Positions 25,274 to 33,581 are shown, counted from the stretch's first letter. The stretch: DNA of 64,000 nt from Alkalicoccus chagannorensis DSM 18086 (GCF_000429725.1 NZ_AUCK01000006.1:62001-126000); one strand, 5' to 3'. Numbers and translations: made by a program. Notes: generated by a model from the letters alone, not told the origin.

Positions 25274-25708
25274 ATGCATACGGAGTTCCTGTTGCAGCGG
25301 CTGTTTCTGTCTTCCGAAACAGAAGCCGCCGCCGATGCGACAGACGTACAGCCGGATGATATCGTGGACCTCCGCGCCGAAGCGGAGGCCCCGGTCCCCG
25401 GAGCAGAGGCGATACACGGCGTCCATTCCTTTGCGCTGATCAATGGTGGGCCGACGGATCCGGCTGAAGTTCGTCGGGCGGCCCGTTTTATTCTCGGGCA
25501 GCTGAAGGAAGACAAGCGCGTACTGCTGCACTGAAAAGGCGGGAAGAGCCGCACCGGGAGTGTGGCCGCCGCCGTTCTTTTGGAAGCGGAAGCCGTGGCT
25601 TCGGTCCTTGAAGCACAGCAGGCGGTCCTTTCTGCGCGGGAAACCGCGGTGATACAGGAAGAGGCGCTGGCTGTGCTGCGGGACATGTATGAGAGAGAAA
25701 ACCACTAG
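25274..25708 (+). pseudogene. Dual-specificity phosphatase-like gene with in-frame TGA at the catalytic Cys (pseudogene or selenoprotein)
   Basis: ATG 25274 follows GGGAGGG. The frame runs 86 codons to TGA 25532-25534 and then continues open for 57 codons to TAG 25706. The residues around the TGA read LLH-(TGA)-KGGKSRTG, so the TGA takes exactly the place of the nucleophile in the HCx5R phosphatase loop. The upstream part (DDIVDLRAEAE...) and the downstream helix fit a 144-aa dual-specificity phosphatase. Either one base changed TGC/TGT to TGA, or it encodes selenocysteine: a 7-bp stem (25548-25554/25560-25566, loop CGGGA) begins 13 nt after the TGA. The gene lies between opuC and ferritin. 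Confidence 0.75.
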
Positions 25709-25723
25709 TAGGAGGCACCATCT

Positions 25724-26230
25724 ATGTTAAGCGAAAAATTAACCAAAGCGTTGAACGATCAAATGAACTACGAATTTTATTCTGCCCACGTCTACCTGGC
25801 GACAGCGGCATACTGCTCCGGGGAGAGCCTCGACGGCTTCGCCAATTTTTATCTGGTGCAGGCGGAGGAAGAGCGTTTCCATGCAATGAAGTTCTACAAC
25901 TTCATTAATGATATGGGAGAGCGCGCGGTGATTCAGGGAATGCCGGAACCGAGCAACACGTTCGACACCGTGCTTCAGACATTCGAGGACTCTTTCGATC
26001 ACGAGCGTGAAGTGACAAGACGAATTTATGATCTGGCCGATCTGGCGCTGGACGAGCGGGAGCACGCTGTCATGACGTTCCTCAACTGGTTCATCGATGA
26101 GCAGGTGGAAGAAGAAGCTTCCTTTGATACGCTGATCCAGCGGATTAAACGAATGAAATCAGACAGCCACGCCCTCGAGATGCTCGACCTGGAACTTGCC
26201 AAGCATACGTTCAACCCAGAAGCAGAATAA
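25724..26230 (+). CDS. Ferritin (non-haem iron storage)
   Basis: The 168-aa length and the four-helix course fit bacterial ferritin FtnA. Ferroxidase ligands are visible: Glu in NYEFYSAHVYL (helix A), ExxxH in EEERFHAMKF (helix B), Glu in HEREVTRRIYD (helix C) and the EQVEEE stretch in helix D. It oxidises Fe(II) and stores it in a 24-mer shell in the cytosol. AGGAGG precedes the ATG by about 9 bp; the gene begins 15 bp after the phosphatase frame. Confidence 0.95.
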   Translation: MLSEKLTKALNDQMNYEFYSAHVYLATAAYCSGESLDGFANFYLVQAEEERFHAMKFYNFINDMGERAVIQGMPEPSNTFDTVLQTFEDSFDHEREVTRRIYDLADLALDEREHAVMTFLNWFIDEQVEEEASFDTLIQRIKRMKSDSHALEMLDLELAKHTFNPEAE

Positions 26231-26235
26231 TGCTG

Positions 26236-26267
26236 AAGCACTCCGTGAACCGCGGGGTGCTTTTTTT
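26236..26267 (+). terminator. Ferritin gene terminator
   Basis: AGCACTCC and GGGGTGCT form a stem followed by TTTTTTT just after the ferritin stop codon. Confidence 0.8.
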
Positions 26268-26304
26268 CGGTTCTAAATAAATGTTGGGGAGAAGATTCAT
26301 TTCT

Positions 26305-26360
26305 GTGACGTTTTTCATTCGTTTGCGGCGCACGCTTGCCAAGGGGCTTGTCCTCCACTA
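26305..26360 (+). repeat. Intergenic repeat copy 2 (CGGCGCACGCTTGC family)
   Basis: TTTTTCATTCGTTTGCGGCG then CACGCTTGCCAAGGGGCTTG and TCCTC match the element at 14785 over about 45 bp. The 26268-26815 spacer holds nothing else clear. Confidence 0.55.
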
Positions 26361-26815
26361 TTCCTTCGTTCATACGGCTCAGGCGAACAGGCTGCATATC
26401 GATGCATACCTGCACGATCTGCTGGAAACCCTGCCGAAGCGCGGCTCCAGCCTCCGAAAGATAGACGAAATGCATAAGCAGTACACTTCATAGAACGAGT
26501 CGAAAGAGCTAAATTATGAAACACCTATCCAAGCAGTATGACGGAAGTCCATTCATTGTGTAAAACTGCTGAATGCAGAATAATGCGAAAAATATCATGT
26601 TAAAATGATGTAACTAAAGCCGTATATAGATGGCTTAGATTATATACGATGTAAGACTATTGGGAAAGCCATCATCGTCTTCCATCGCGGAAAGTGCCGT
26701 AACGTCAGTGCTCAGGCAGATCGAACGTGAGGAAGAGGCGCCGTGCATGACAAGGACGGCGCCGGGCGTACAGTCAGTTCCGCTGGGGGGCGGATCAGAA
26801 AAAGGAGGGGAAGGC

Positions 26816-28210
26816 ATGGCAATGCCGGTTCACGAAGTACAAGAGGGATGGAAAAAGAGAGCAGAAGAGGGGGAGCATGGTCTGGGGAGGCTGCCGGCTG
26901 CTGCATGCATCACGGCAGACCGGCTTGATCTCGTGCTGAAAATCAACTATATCGACTACCGGGAGAAGGGGTACGATCTGCCCTTTTTTCAGCGGATCTA
27001 CCGGAACCATCTGCAGCTGGTAAAAGGAATACCCGATAGCGGTATAGAGAGCGAGCTGCACCATTTTCATGCCATCATTGAAGGTATGCGGGAGAACGGC
27101 TGGCCGGTGGCGGCAGAGCCCCTCTGTCTGAGCCGGAGCGGTGCGGTACTGGGGGATGGCTATGAAGCAGCAGCAGCTGCCTATTTCGGCTTGACGGTAC
27201 CGGTGCAGCGGACGGAGGAGCAGGGGCCGGTGTATGATGCGGCTTTTTTTCGTCGCCATCAAGTAGAGGAAGCGGACCTCGATTTTCTCCTTACCGAATA
27301 CTGCCGGAAGAAGCCCGGCACCTATTTTGCCTGTAACTGGCCGCGGGCTTCGGGTATCCGCAACGAAAACATAGAAGCAGTCATGGCACAGACATGCAGC
27401 ATCGTCTACAAACAGGAAGTCTGGTTAAACTACCGGGCGGTCAAACACCTCATGACCCAGATCTACCCGCACGCGGATTGGATTGGGAGTCTGGAGGACC
27501 GGTATGCAGGGATCCAGCCGAAGGTCGACTCCTGCCATGATCCGGATCGGCCGCTGACCATCTATATCCTCGAAGGAGCCGAGCTGGAAGAAATCGTTCA
27601 GATGAAGGCAGACATCCGGACCTTGTTTCCGATGGGCAACGACTGTATTCATATTACAGACAACCAGCAGGAGACGGTGCAGCTCGCCGACCTCGTGCTG
27701 AATCGGACGTCGCTGCGGTTCCTTAACGATGGGCTGCCGTATGCATCAATCTCTTTCAATCAAGAGGTCCGACGGCTGAAAGAAAGGCTGCTCGCGGAAA
27801 ACATTCCACTGGAGGAGTGCGTGGTCCGCTCCAGCGGTACCCTGCGCCTCTATGGCATCCAAACGGTGCAGGAAACCCCGCTTGCTGTGGAGAGGTTAAC
27901 AGAGCAGACGGAGGCGGTGCATTGGCTTGATCCATCCTGCTACTTCGTTTATCAGGACATGAAATTCGCCGCGCTGGACATCCTGAAAGCCGAATGGCAG
28001 GAGGCCGGATACCGTCGGCAGGCCCGGACCGCCGACCGGCTGCTGCAAGGGAAACCGCCGCTGCGGGTGAAGCTCCAAAAGCAGAAGCCTTATACAGACA
28101 GATGGATCCGGACCAGCATGGCCGCGGCCTGGCAGGGAAGTGTGGCCGCGATAAAGAAAACCGGCATCCATCGTCCGTTAAAGAGCGTCTACCGCCGGCT
28201 GAAAGCATAG
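26816..28210 (+). CDS. Unknown 464-aa protein with ParB/sulfiredoxin-like segment
   Basis: ATG 26816 follows AAAGGAGGGG; the upstream open frame lacks a start signal. Residues about 40-130 (...FFQRIYRNHL..., then EPLCLSRSGAVLGDGYEAAAAAYFGL) follow the pattern of ParB-like domains, in which a DG(H/Y)xR-like loop binds nucleotide; here the Arg/His positions are not standard. The C-terminal half contains an AELEEIVQMKADIRTLFP segment and a very basic tail (last 60 residues). No signal peptide. Neighbours give no clue. The gene has its own terminator and looks monocistronic. Confidence 0.7.
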   Translation: MAMPVHEVQEGWKKRAEEGEHGLGRLPAAACITADRLDLVLKINYIDYREKGYDLPFFQRIYRNHLQLVKGIPDSGIESELHHFHAIIEGMRENGWPVAAEPLCLSRSGAVLGDGYEAAAAAYFGLTVPVQRTEEQGPVYDAAFFRRHQVEEADLDFLLTEYCRKKPGTYFACNWPRASGIRNENIEAVMAQTCSIVYKQEVWLNYRAVKHLMTQIYPHADWIGSLEDRYAGIQPKVDSCHDPDRPLTIYILEGAELEEIVQMKADIRTLFPMGNDCIHITDNQQETVQLADLVLNRTSLRFLNDGLPYASISFNQEVRRLKERLLAENIPLEECVVRSSGTLRLYGIQTVQETPLAVERLTEQTEAVHWLDPSCYFVYQDMKFAALDILKAEWQEAGYRRQARTADRLLQGKPPLRVKLQKQKPYTDRWIRTSMAAAWQGSVAAIKKTGIHRPLKSVYRRLKA

Positions 28211-28299
28211 TCGGCCTGTCTGTTCGATCTACGTGCGTATTCCTCAGAAACGGCGACAGGAAATCGAACGCCGGGTTCAAAACGTGCCGCATACGTAAA

Positions 28300-28340
28300 C
28301 ACGCTTCCGATGATCCTGCATGGATCGTCGGAAGCGTTTT
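28300..28340. terminator. Bidirectional terminator, AACGCTTCCGA type
   Basis: ACGCTTCCGATGATCC pairs with GGATCGTCGGAAGCGT (one mismatch), with TTTT after it. Nearly the same hairpin occurs at 45448-45493. Confidence 0.75.
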
Positions 28341-28495
28341 GTATGTAGACAGCCATTGCGGGACTGAGGGCGGTGCAATGGGAAGCCGGATCCGGGTTAC
28401 GATGGATGCGGCTCGTGTTGGCATGCGCTCCTTCGGGGAGAAGGAATATCAGCACGTGGCCCGGAAGGAAGACAGGGGCGAGCGCAGCATCCTTT

Positions 28496-28951
28496 TCAGC
28501 TCAGGGAGAGGGTCATGATGTCTTCGTCGAAGTCGGGGTCGCGTTCGCCGGTGAAGTGGAAGCCGTGTTTTTCGTAGAAGCGGCGGGCCCGGGTGTTGTC
28601 GGGGTGGATGCTCAGGATGATGGTGTCTGCAGGCCAGTGCTGCTGGATGCCTGTGACTGCGGTTTGAAGGAGTGGGCCGGCGAGGCCGCGGCCCTGGAAG
28701 CGGACGTCGATCATGAAGCGGTCGAGCCACACTTCTTTTTTAGTTTCTTCCCAGGCACCGGCCATGACGAAGCCGGCTGGGGTATCATCGAGATAGAGGC
28801 CGAAGCAGTGCCAGTCGAATTCGGGTTCCCACCAGGCTTCGAGCATGGAGAGAGCGTTGTTTTCGATGAGGGTTTCCTGGGAGCTGGCGACGGTGAGGGC
28901 CGCGATGCTGCGGAAGTTATGTCGGTCGACGGGGTACATAGAGAGCTTCAT
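28496..28951 (-). CDS. GNAT acetyltransferase, BltD/PaiA-like
   Basis: The 151-aa protein has the GNAT core: strand VWLDRFMIDVRFQGRGLAGPLL with the acetyl-CoA motif QGRGLAG (about residues 85-91) and the closing DNTRARRFYEKHGFHFTGE. The group includes diamine/spermidine acetyltransferases, but the substrate is not determined. AAGGATGATC precedes the start. It is monocistronic and convergent with the orphan gene. Confidence 0.85.
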   Translation of the reverse strand: MKLSMYPVDRHNFRSIAALTVASSQETLIENNALSMLEAWWEPEFDWHCFGLYLDDTPAGFVMAGAWEETKKEVWLDRFMIDVRFQGRGLAGPLLQTAVTGIQQHWPADTIILSIHPDNTRARRFYEKHGFHFTGERDPDFDEDIMTLSLS

Positions 28952-29065
28952 GCGATCATCCTTTCCGGGGGTTCTGCCTGCTATGATACAGAAATTTCAG
29001 GGGAAGTGTTACTTTTTGCATGAAGGTGCGTCTAAGGGTTAGAACAGCAGAGAGGAGGGAGTCCG

Positions 29066-29584
29066 GTGTCGTCATTTGAACAAATGTACCGTGAGGAGAG
29101 TGATGCGGTCTATTCCTACATCCGAATGCTGGTGCGGGATCATCCGCTGGCAGAGGATTTAACGCAGGAAACGTTCGTGAAAGCCTACCGCTCGCTGGAG
29201 CATCGGCGCGGAGACAGTGCGGTGCGGACGTGGCTGATTGCGATTGCAAGAAACACGACGATTGATTATATGCGCCGCCGAAAGCCATGGCAGTATGTGA
29301 AGCTGGAGGCGGGCCTGCAGGTGAGCGGAAGCGGGAGCAATCCAGAGGAGCGGGCCGTGGCTTCGGAGCGGCTCGAGGAAGTGGAGCAGGACATCCAGCG
29401 GCTCAAGCGTCCCCAGCGCGAATGTCTGCTGCTGCGGCGGGTGTATGGATTCTCCGTGAAAGAGACAGCCGACGTTCTCGGCTGGAAAGAAGGCAGAGTG
29501 AAGGTGACGCTGCAGCGGGCGGTACGCCAGCTGGAGGAGTACGGATACACCCGGGAGGAGGAGAGCGATCATGAAACATCGTGA
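29066..29584 (+). CDS. ECF sigma factor (sigma-70 family)
   Basis: A GTG start follows GAGGAGGG. The 172-aa protein has region 2 (residues 1-75: YSYIRMLVRDHPLAEDLTQETFVKAYRSL, then TWLIAIARNTTIDYMRRRK) and region 4 (about 110-160: LKRPQRECLLLRRVYGFSVKETADVLGWKEGRVKVTLQRA). It resembles the SigX/SigW types of Bacillus. The next gene overlaps by 14 bp and encodes a membrane anti-sigma candidate, so the pair likely responds to an envelope signal. Confidence 0.92.
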   Translation: MSSFEQMYREESDAVYSYIRMLVRDHPLAEDLTQETFVKAYRSLEHRRGDSAVRTWLIAIARNTTIDYMRRRKPWQYVKLEAGLQVSGSGSNPEERAVASERLEEVEQDIQRLKRPQRECLLLRRVYGFSVKETADVLGWKEGRVKVTLQRAVRQLEEYGYTREEESDHETS

Positions 29585-30497
29585 ACCATGGAAGCACCTG
29601 CAGCAGCTGCCAAGAGACCCGAAAGCAAAAGAAGCGACGTGGAAAAAGATCGAAGCGAGGCTGGGAGAGCCGGAACAGCGGAGACGACCGACGTTCTGGA
29701 TCGCCGCGGCAGGAGCGGCAGCCACGCTCATTCTCGCCGTCCTGCTGATGGGTCAGTTTCCATCTACCGAACAGCAGGCGACCCTGGTGGAGATGGATCA
29801 TGTTGATGATGTGGACCACGTCGCCTGGGAAGAGGGAGCGGGAGACGGTTCAGATTACCTTCTGGAGCGCTATACGGAATTTACGAGGTCCAGTGACGAT
29901 ACGGAGGTAATGGAGCGGTTGTTGCTGCCGTTGATAGAAGAAGCCGATCCAATTACTGATGACGTTTCCTTCGAACCGGACATGCACCTGCTGGCGGCGG
30001 AAGCGGAGCAGGAAGGGACGTTGATCTATCTGGATCTTTCTTCAGAGGCGAACTATGCTTCCCTTGCTGATTCCAACGAGGTTTTTGAGCTTCCGGATGG
30101 ATACGGTACCGAAGTGAAACAGCTGTATGAGTTTCGGGCGGACCTCGAACCGGATTCGGCCTCCATTGTATTGTTTGAGGATAGAGATTCGGTCTTTTTG
30201 GCCCAGGAGCGGGCAGAACTCCCCGTCCCGGCTGGAGATGCACTGAGAGATCTCCATCACCATCTAATGACCACAGAAGCAGCATGGATGGACGCAGAGG
30301 AAGCGGAACTTCCTGAAGAGGCAGAGGAGGCAATGCTGAGAATAGAAATGGCATCTATGAATTATCAGTATGATGTCGCCTGGACCGGGGAAACGTTCGT
30401 CATCGAGCTCTCCGACGGAACCTTGCTCGAGTATAAGGATGAGCACGTGATGCGCTCCTGGCAGCAAGTAAAAGAGGCGACCGGGCACATGGAATGA
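29571..30497 (+). CDS. Probable anti-sigma factor, single-pass membrane protein
   Basis: The gene overlaps the sigma gene by 14 bp behind GGAGGAGGAG. Residues 1-40 are charged and cytoplasmic, one membrane span lies at about 43-62 (WIAAAGAAATLILAVLLMGQF), and about 245 strongly acidic residues lie outside. No zinc ZAS motif (HxxxCxxC) is visible. The arrangement is that of RsiX/RsiV-like regulators that hold the sigma factor until an external signal. Confidence 0.75.
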   Translation: MKHREPWKHLQQLPRDPKAKEATWKKIEARLGEPEQRRRPTFWIAAAGAAATLILAVLLMGQFPSTEQQATLVEMDHVDDVDHVAWEEGAGDGSDYLLERYTEFTRSSDDTEVMERLLLPLIEEADPITDDVSFEPDMHLLAAEAEQEGTLIYLDLSSEANYASLADSNEVFELPDGYGTEVKQLYEFRADLEPDSASIVLFEDRDSVFLAQERAELPVPAGDALRDLHHHLMTTEAAWMDAEEAELPEEAEEAMLRIEMASMNYQYDVAWTGETFVIELSDGTLLEYKDEHVMRSWQQVKEATGHME

Positions 30498-30570
30498 CGA
30501 TTGTACGCATGAAATATCGCAGAATCGGGTATATCATGGAGACAGTGAATGGACTGAAAGGAGACGTCTC

Positions 30571-30867
30571 ATGAAACTATCTGCATTTGCGAAATTTCTC
30601 TCCGGAGGCTATGAAGCGCTGCTGGCGCTCCCGTTCATCGGTGGCAGTATCGTCGTTTTCAGCGGCTATTCCGCCCTCGGGATTGCGTTGACGCTGCACA
30701 TTGTGACGCTGTTGATCGCCTTGACGTTCCGCACCGGCAAGCTGCCGAGTGTCTTCGGTATTGTCACCTCGCTGCTCGCCTGGATTCCGGTGGTCGGCTG
30801 GTTCCTCCACGCCATCGCCGCCGTGCTGCTGCTGATCAGTGCCGGACGCGATGCCGCAGGGGAATAA
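30571..30867 (+). CDS. Small membrane protein, 98 aa, about three spans
   Basis: ATG 30571 follows TGAAAGGAGACG. Hydrophobic segments lie at about residues 17-33, 35-51 and 62-88 (LPSVFGIVTSLLAWIPVVGWFLHAIAAVLLLIS). The Lys/Arg pattern would place the ends in the cytoplasm. Family not recognised. It comes after the ECF pair but with about 70 bp between, so it may be separately expressed. Confidence 0.7.
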   Translation: MKLSAFAKFLSGGYEALLALPFIGGSIVVFSGYSALGIALTLHIVTLLIALTFRTGKLPSVFGIVTSLLAWIPVVGWFLHAIAAVLLLISAGRDAAGE

Positions 30868-30874
30868 ACAAGCA

Positions 30875-30948
30875 GGACAAGAGGGCTGCAGCAGGCCCTC
30901 CTGTCCCAATGAATCACGTCAGACATCCTGTCTGGCGTGATTTTTCTT
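30875..30948 (+). terminator. Two hairpins after the 98-aa membrane protein gene
   Basis: GGACAAGAGGGC...GCCCTCCTGTCC forms the first stem, and ATCACGTCAGACA...TGTCTGGCGTGAT followed by TTTTTC forms the second at 30912-30945. Confidence 0.8.
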
Positions 30949-31078
30949 TGGTGATAACAATCTATACGGTCTCATCGAGGGAGACGGCGCGTGCCGTTTC
31001 GACCAACAGGAGATCCGTGATTTTGTTTCCGGACAGGAGAGCAATTTCCTAAAAGCAGGGGCGAAGACGGGAGAAGCT

Positions 31079-31275
31079 GCGTGGTGGCAGGGTTTCGGCG
31101 TGCATCGACAGGGATGCGGGCAGACCTCGACGTACCTCTCGCCTCGTATGGCGGGGTGGAAGCCGTTTGGCGCGCTTTTTCTCCGGGGCGACGGACTTTT
31201 TCCGCGGGGCGTCGAGGGTGGAGGCGGCGGGCGACATGCTTTGCCTGTCGAGTCGACACGGTTTCTGCCGGTCAA
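31079..31275 (+). repeat. About 200-bp intergenic element, copy B
   Basis: The same element as at 15250-15450, from GCTGCGTGGTGGCAGGG to GGTTTCTGCCGG, same orientation. The best conserved blocks are CCTCGACGTACCTCT, GCTTTTTCTCCGGGGCGACG and CGACATGCTTTGCCTGTCGA. Confidence 0.7.
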
Positions 31276-31380
31276 GAGGCCGAGACGCCAGAGCGGCGGG
31301 CCCAGCGCCTGCTCTCCGTACGCATGCTTTCACGCTTCCGTCCGTCTGCGAAGGCAGCGGCACGGCACGCTGACGCACGC

Positions 31381-31415
31381 AGAGGCCGCCTCCCGAAAGG
31401 GGAGACGGCCTCTGG
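31381..31415. other. Strong hairpin downstream of csbD-like gene
   Basis: AGAGGCCGCCTCCC and GGGGAGACGGCCTCT pair across GAAA. No T-run on either side; it may serve as a 3' end for the minus-strand csbD-like transcript. Confidence 0.45.
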
Positions 31416-31458
31416 TGGTGCGATTGCCTGTGTTCCTGAAAAGGAGCAGGCTGTCCGT

Positions 31459-31644
31459 TTAGTCTTTCTTCTTGTTTTTCGCTTCGCCGGACTGGTCCTG
31501 GAATTCTCCCTTGGCTTTATCTTTCTTGCCGTCACGTTCCATGTCTTTATCTTCTGTGGCGTTTCCGACCTGATCTTTAACTTCGCCTTTGATTTTGCTC
31601 ACTTTTCCTTTGATTTTATCGCTCCAGCCTTCTTGATCTGCCAT
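31459..31644 (-). CDS. CsbD-family stress protein
   Basis: ATG 31644 is chosen because AAAGGGGGC lies upstream; the longer frame to 31686 adds an unlikely N-terminus. The 61-aa product is extremely hydrophilic (Lys, Asp, Glu, Gly) with the repeated pattern WSDKIKGKVSKIKGEVKDQVGNAT typical of CsbD. Members are general-stress proteins of unknown biochemical role, often controlled by sigma-B. Monocistronic. Confidence 0.88.
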   Translation of the reverse strand: MADQEGWSDKIKGKVSKIKGEVKDQVGNATEDKDMERDGKKDKAKGEFQDQSGEAKNKKKD

Positions 31645-31763
31645 GATAAAGCCCCCTTTGAATTCGTTTGTATGGGAGCTATTCACGCTCAGCCGTGTGT
31701 TTAAACAAGTACTATGCCAGTTTGAGCAAAAATAGTTTTAAAGTACTATTTATCGACGGTTCT

Positions 31764-31792
31764 TTGACAACGCTTTCAGGAAGTGATAGTAT
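31764..31792 (+). promoter_or_regulatory. Sigma-A promoter of glpF with overlapping cre box
   Basis: TTGACA 31764-31769, 17 bp, TAGTAT 31787-31792. TGACAACGCTTTCA at 31765-31778 fits the CcpA cre consensus TGWNANCGNTNWCA at every fixed position and covers the -35 box, so glucose repression is predicted. Confidence 0.85.
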
Positions 31793-31832
31793 CATAACCA
31801 AGTTAATAATCAGGCCGAGACTCGGAGTGTGC

Positions 31833-31884
31833 CGCGCACAGAGAGATAGATCCACGCAGGATCTGTCTGCTGTGCGCGTTTTTT
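31833..31884 (+). terminator. glpF: Leader terminator of glpF, candidate GlpP target
   Basis: CGCGCACAG pairs with CTGTGCGCG, enclosing a second stem AGATAGATCC/GGATCTGTCT, followed by TTTTTT. It lies about 35 nt after the promoter and 50 bp before glpF. This is the arrangement in Bacillus glp leaders, where GlpP plus glycerol-3-phosphate prevents termination. Confidence 0.75.
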
Positions 31885-31934
31885 ATACCCATGCGCTGTG
31901 TGGTTTTGGCCGCCAATTCAGAGGAGGAGATTGT

Positions 31935-32759
31935 ATGTCCGTGTATGTTGCAGAAATTATCGGAACGATGCTGTTGATTATTTTCGGTGCGGGTGTCGTT
32001 GCGAACGTGAACCTGGAGAAATCCAAGGCACAGGGAGGCGGCTGGATTGTCGTTGCCTTCGGTTGGGGATTTGCCGTTGCACTCGCTGTCTATGCAGTCG
32101 GGCAGTTCTCGGACGCCCACATCAACCCGGCCGTGACGCTAGGATTTGCTTCTGTCGGGGAATTTGACTGGGCGCTCGTTCCCGGCTACATTGCTTCGCA
32201 GGTTGTCGGTGCCATTATCGGTGGTATGATCGTGTACGCACACTTCAAAGATCACTTTAAAGAAACGCAGGATCCGGATGTGAAGCTGGGTGTGTTTGCA
32301 ACAGATCCGGCAATTCCGAACCGCTTTTCCAACTTCTTGTCCGAGTTTATCGGTACGGCAGTGCTTGTCAGTGGACTGTTGTTCATTGGTGCCAATGAAT
32401 TTACCGAAGGATTGAACCCGCTCATCGTCGGTTTCCTGATTACGGCGATTGGTCTTTCGCTTGGTGGACCGACGGGGTATGCGATTAACCCTGCTCGTGA
32501 CCTCGGTCCGCGTATTGCTCATGCCCTGCTGCCTATTCCAGGAAAGCGTGATTCCAACTGGGGATATGCACCAATCCCGATTCTCGGTCCGATTTTCGGC
32601 GGTGTTTTCGGTGCGATGGCCTACCGTGCCTTTTTCCTCGAAGAAGGCTTCACCGCATTCGCTGTCTTTACCGTGGTGACGATCGTGGTACTCGCCGGTC
32701 TGCGGTTTACGACGAAGCCGTATGAACCGATGCACAGCAATCCCGATATCAAAAACTAA
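31935..32759 (+). CDS. glpF: Glycerol facilitator / aquaglyceroporin (MIP family)
   Basis: ATG 31935 follows GGAGGAG. The 274-aa membrane protein has six spans and the two half-helix motifs: HINPAVTLG (NPA 1) and AINPARDLGPR (NPA 2, with the Asp after NPAR typical of glycerol-conducting members). It lets glycerol and small polyols cross the membrane. It stands alone, without glpK or glpD, but has a cre box and leader terminator. Its substrate may therefore feed the glpP-linked operon at 16-21 kb. Confidence 0.93.
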   Translation: MSVYVAEIIGTMLLIIFGAGVVANVNLEKSKAQGGGWIVVAFGWGFAVALAVYAVGQFSDAHINPAVTLGFASVGEFDWALVPGYIASQVVGAIIGGMIVYAHFKDHFKETQDPDVKLGVFATDPAIPNRFSNFLSEFIGTAVLVSGLLFIGANEFTEGLNPLIVGFLITAIGLSLGGPTGYAINPARDLGPRIAHALLPIPGKRDSNWGYAPIPILGPIFGGVFGAMAYRAFFLEEGFTAFAVFTVVTIVVLAGLRFTTKPYEPMHSNPDIKN

Positions 32760-32789
32760 GCATGGTCTCGAACGAGAAGGCAGACATAC

Positions 32790-32826
32790 AAACGGCGCTG
32801 GAAGGATTCCCTTCCAGCGCCGTTTG
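32790..32826. terminator. Hairpin between convergent glpF and membrane-protein operon
   Basis: AAACGGCGCTGGAAGG and CCTTCCAGCGCCGTTT form a 16-bp perfect stem with a 5-nt loop. Only short T-runs lie at its ends; it probably serves both transcripts. Confidence 0.65.
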
Positions 32827-32848
32827 ATGGTATAAGGCGGGGTTCCTG

Positions 32849-33226
32849 TTACGACGGCAGCTGAGAGATGCCGAAGAGAATAGCTGCGACGATCAGGACG
32901 ACATCGATGAGCGTCAGTGCAGCCCGCTGTGGTTCGTGACTGCGGCGGTCAAAAATCATGCGGGCGGCTCCGTCAAAAACAACGACCCCGGCCAATCCGT
33001 ACAGGAGCCAGGGGAGAATGGAAAGGTCCAGCAGGGCGAGGAGAAGTCCCGCCCCCAGGAGCAGGTACAGCATACTGCAGAGAAGCCGGATCCGCTGGTG
33101 AGCAGGGGAGACAGCTTCACCGAAAAAGCCGGCATCGGCTTCTTGAATATGGAACAACCGCTTCACACCAATGCGGATAAGAAGCCAGGCACCGGCGATA
33201 AGAAAGAGAACCGCAAGCAGAAACAT
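32849..33226 (-). CDS. Membrane protein, DUF4181-like, 125 aa
   Basis: ATG 33226 is preferred because AAAGGAGG is 7 bp upstream, whereas ATG 33232 touches it. Four hydrophobic segments are visible (about residues 1-18, 48-66, 68-88, 105-122). The middle has HIQEADAGFFGEAVSPAHQ. It follows the next gene by 16 bp and is likely co-transcribed with it. No function known. Confidence 0.7.
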   Translation of the reverse strand: MFLLAVLFLIAGAWLLIRIGVKRLFHIQEADAGFFGEAVSPAHQRIRLLCSMLYLLLGAGLLLALLDLSILPWLLYGLAGVVVFDGAARMIFDRRSHEPQRAALTLIDVVLIVAAILFGISQLPS

Positions 33227-33242
33227 GACCATCCTCCTTTGA

Positions 33243-33581
33243 TCAGCCGCGGCGGACTTCCATCCAGGAAATACCGATTAGAAAAAGCAGCGGCAGGATG
33301 ATGAACCAGCCCAGCGGGAACGTCAGCAGGTACAGGACAGCACCGAGGGAACCGAACAGCAGCGCCTGATACGCATGGAAGCGTACCGCCGTCGTATTCC
33401 GGTGCAGCAGGGCCAGCCGGAGCGAGACGAGCAGCAGCACGCCGAGACCGACTGCTGTAAGGAAATAAAGAGCACCGGCACCGCCTTGCAGACCGGGCAT
33501 CATCGTCAGTTGAAAAGCGAGCGCTCCGAGCGCAAAGAAGAGAAAGGCTGCGAGCAGGACATAGATTACGTAAGCTTTCAT
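33243..33581 (-). CDS. Four-span membrane protein, 112 aa
   Basis: ATG 33581 follows AAGGAAGG; the longer frame is not supported. The protein begins MKAYVIYVLLAAFLFFALG and has four hydrophobic segments ending in a short cytoplasmic tail with RRG. No family recognised. It is the first gene of a two-gene operon divergent from the cation exchanger gene. Confidence 0.65.
   Translation of the reverse strand: MKAYVIYVLLAAFLFFALGALAFQLTMMPGLQGGAGALYFLTAVGLGVLLLVSLRLALLHRNTTAVRFHAYQALLFGSLGAVLYLLTFPLGWFIILPLLFLIGISWMEVRRG

Noticed and set aside
31081-31704. A 207-codon frame over the second copy of the 200-bp element
   Set aside because: It runs antisense through the csbD-like gene and has no ribosome binding site.
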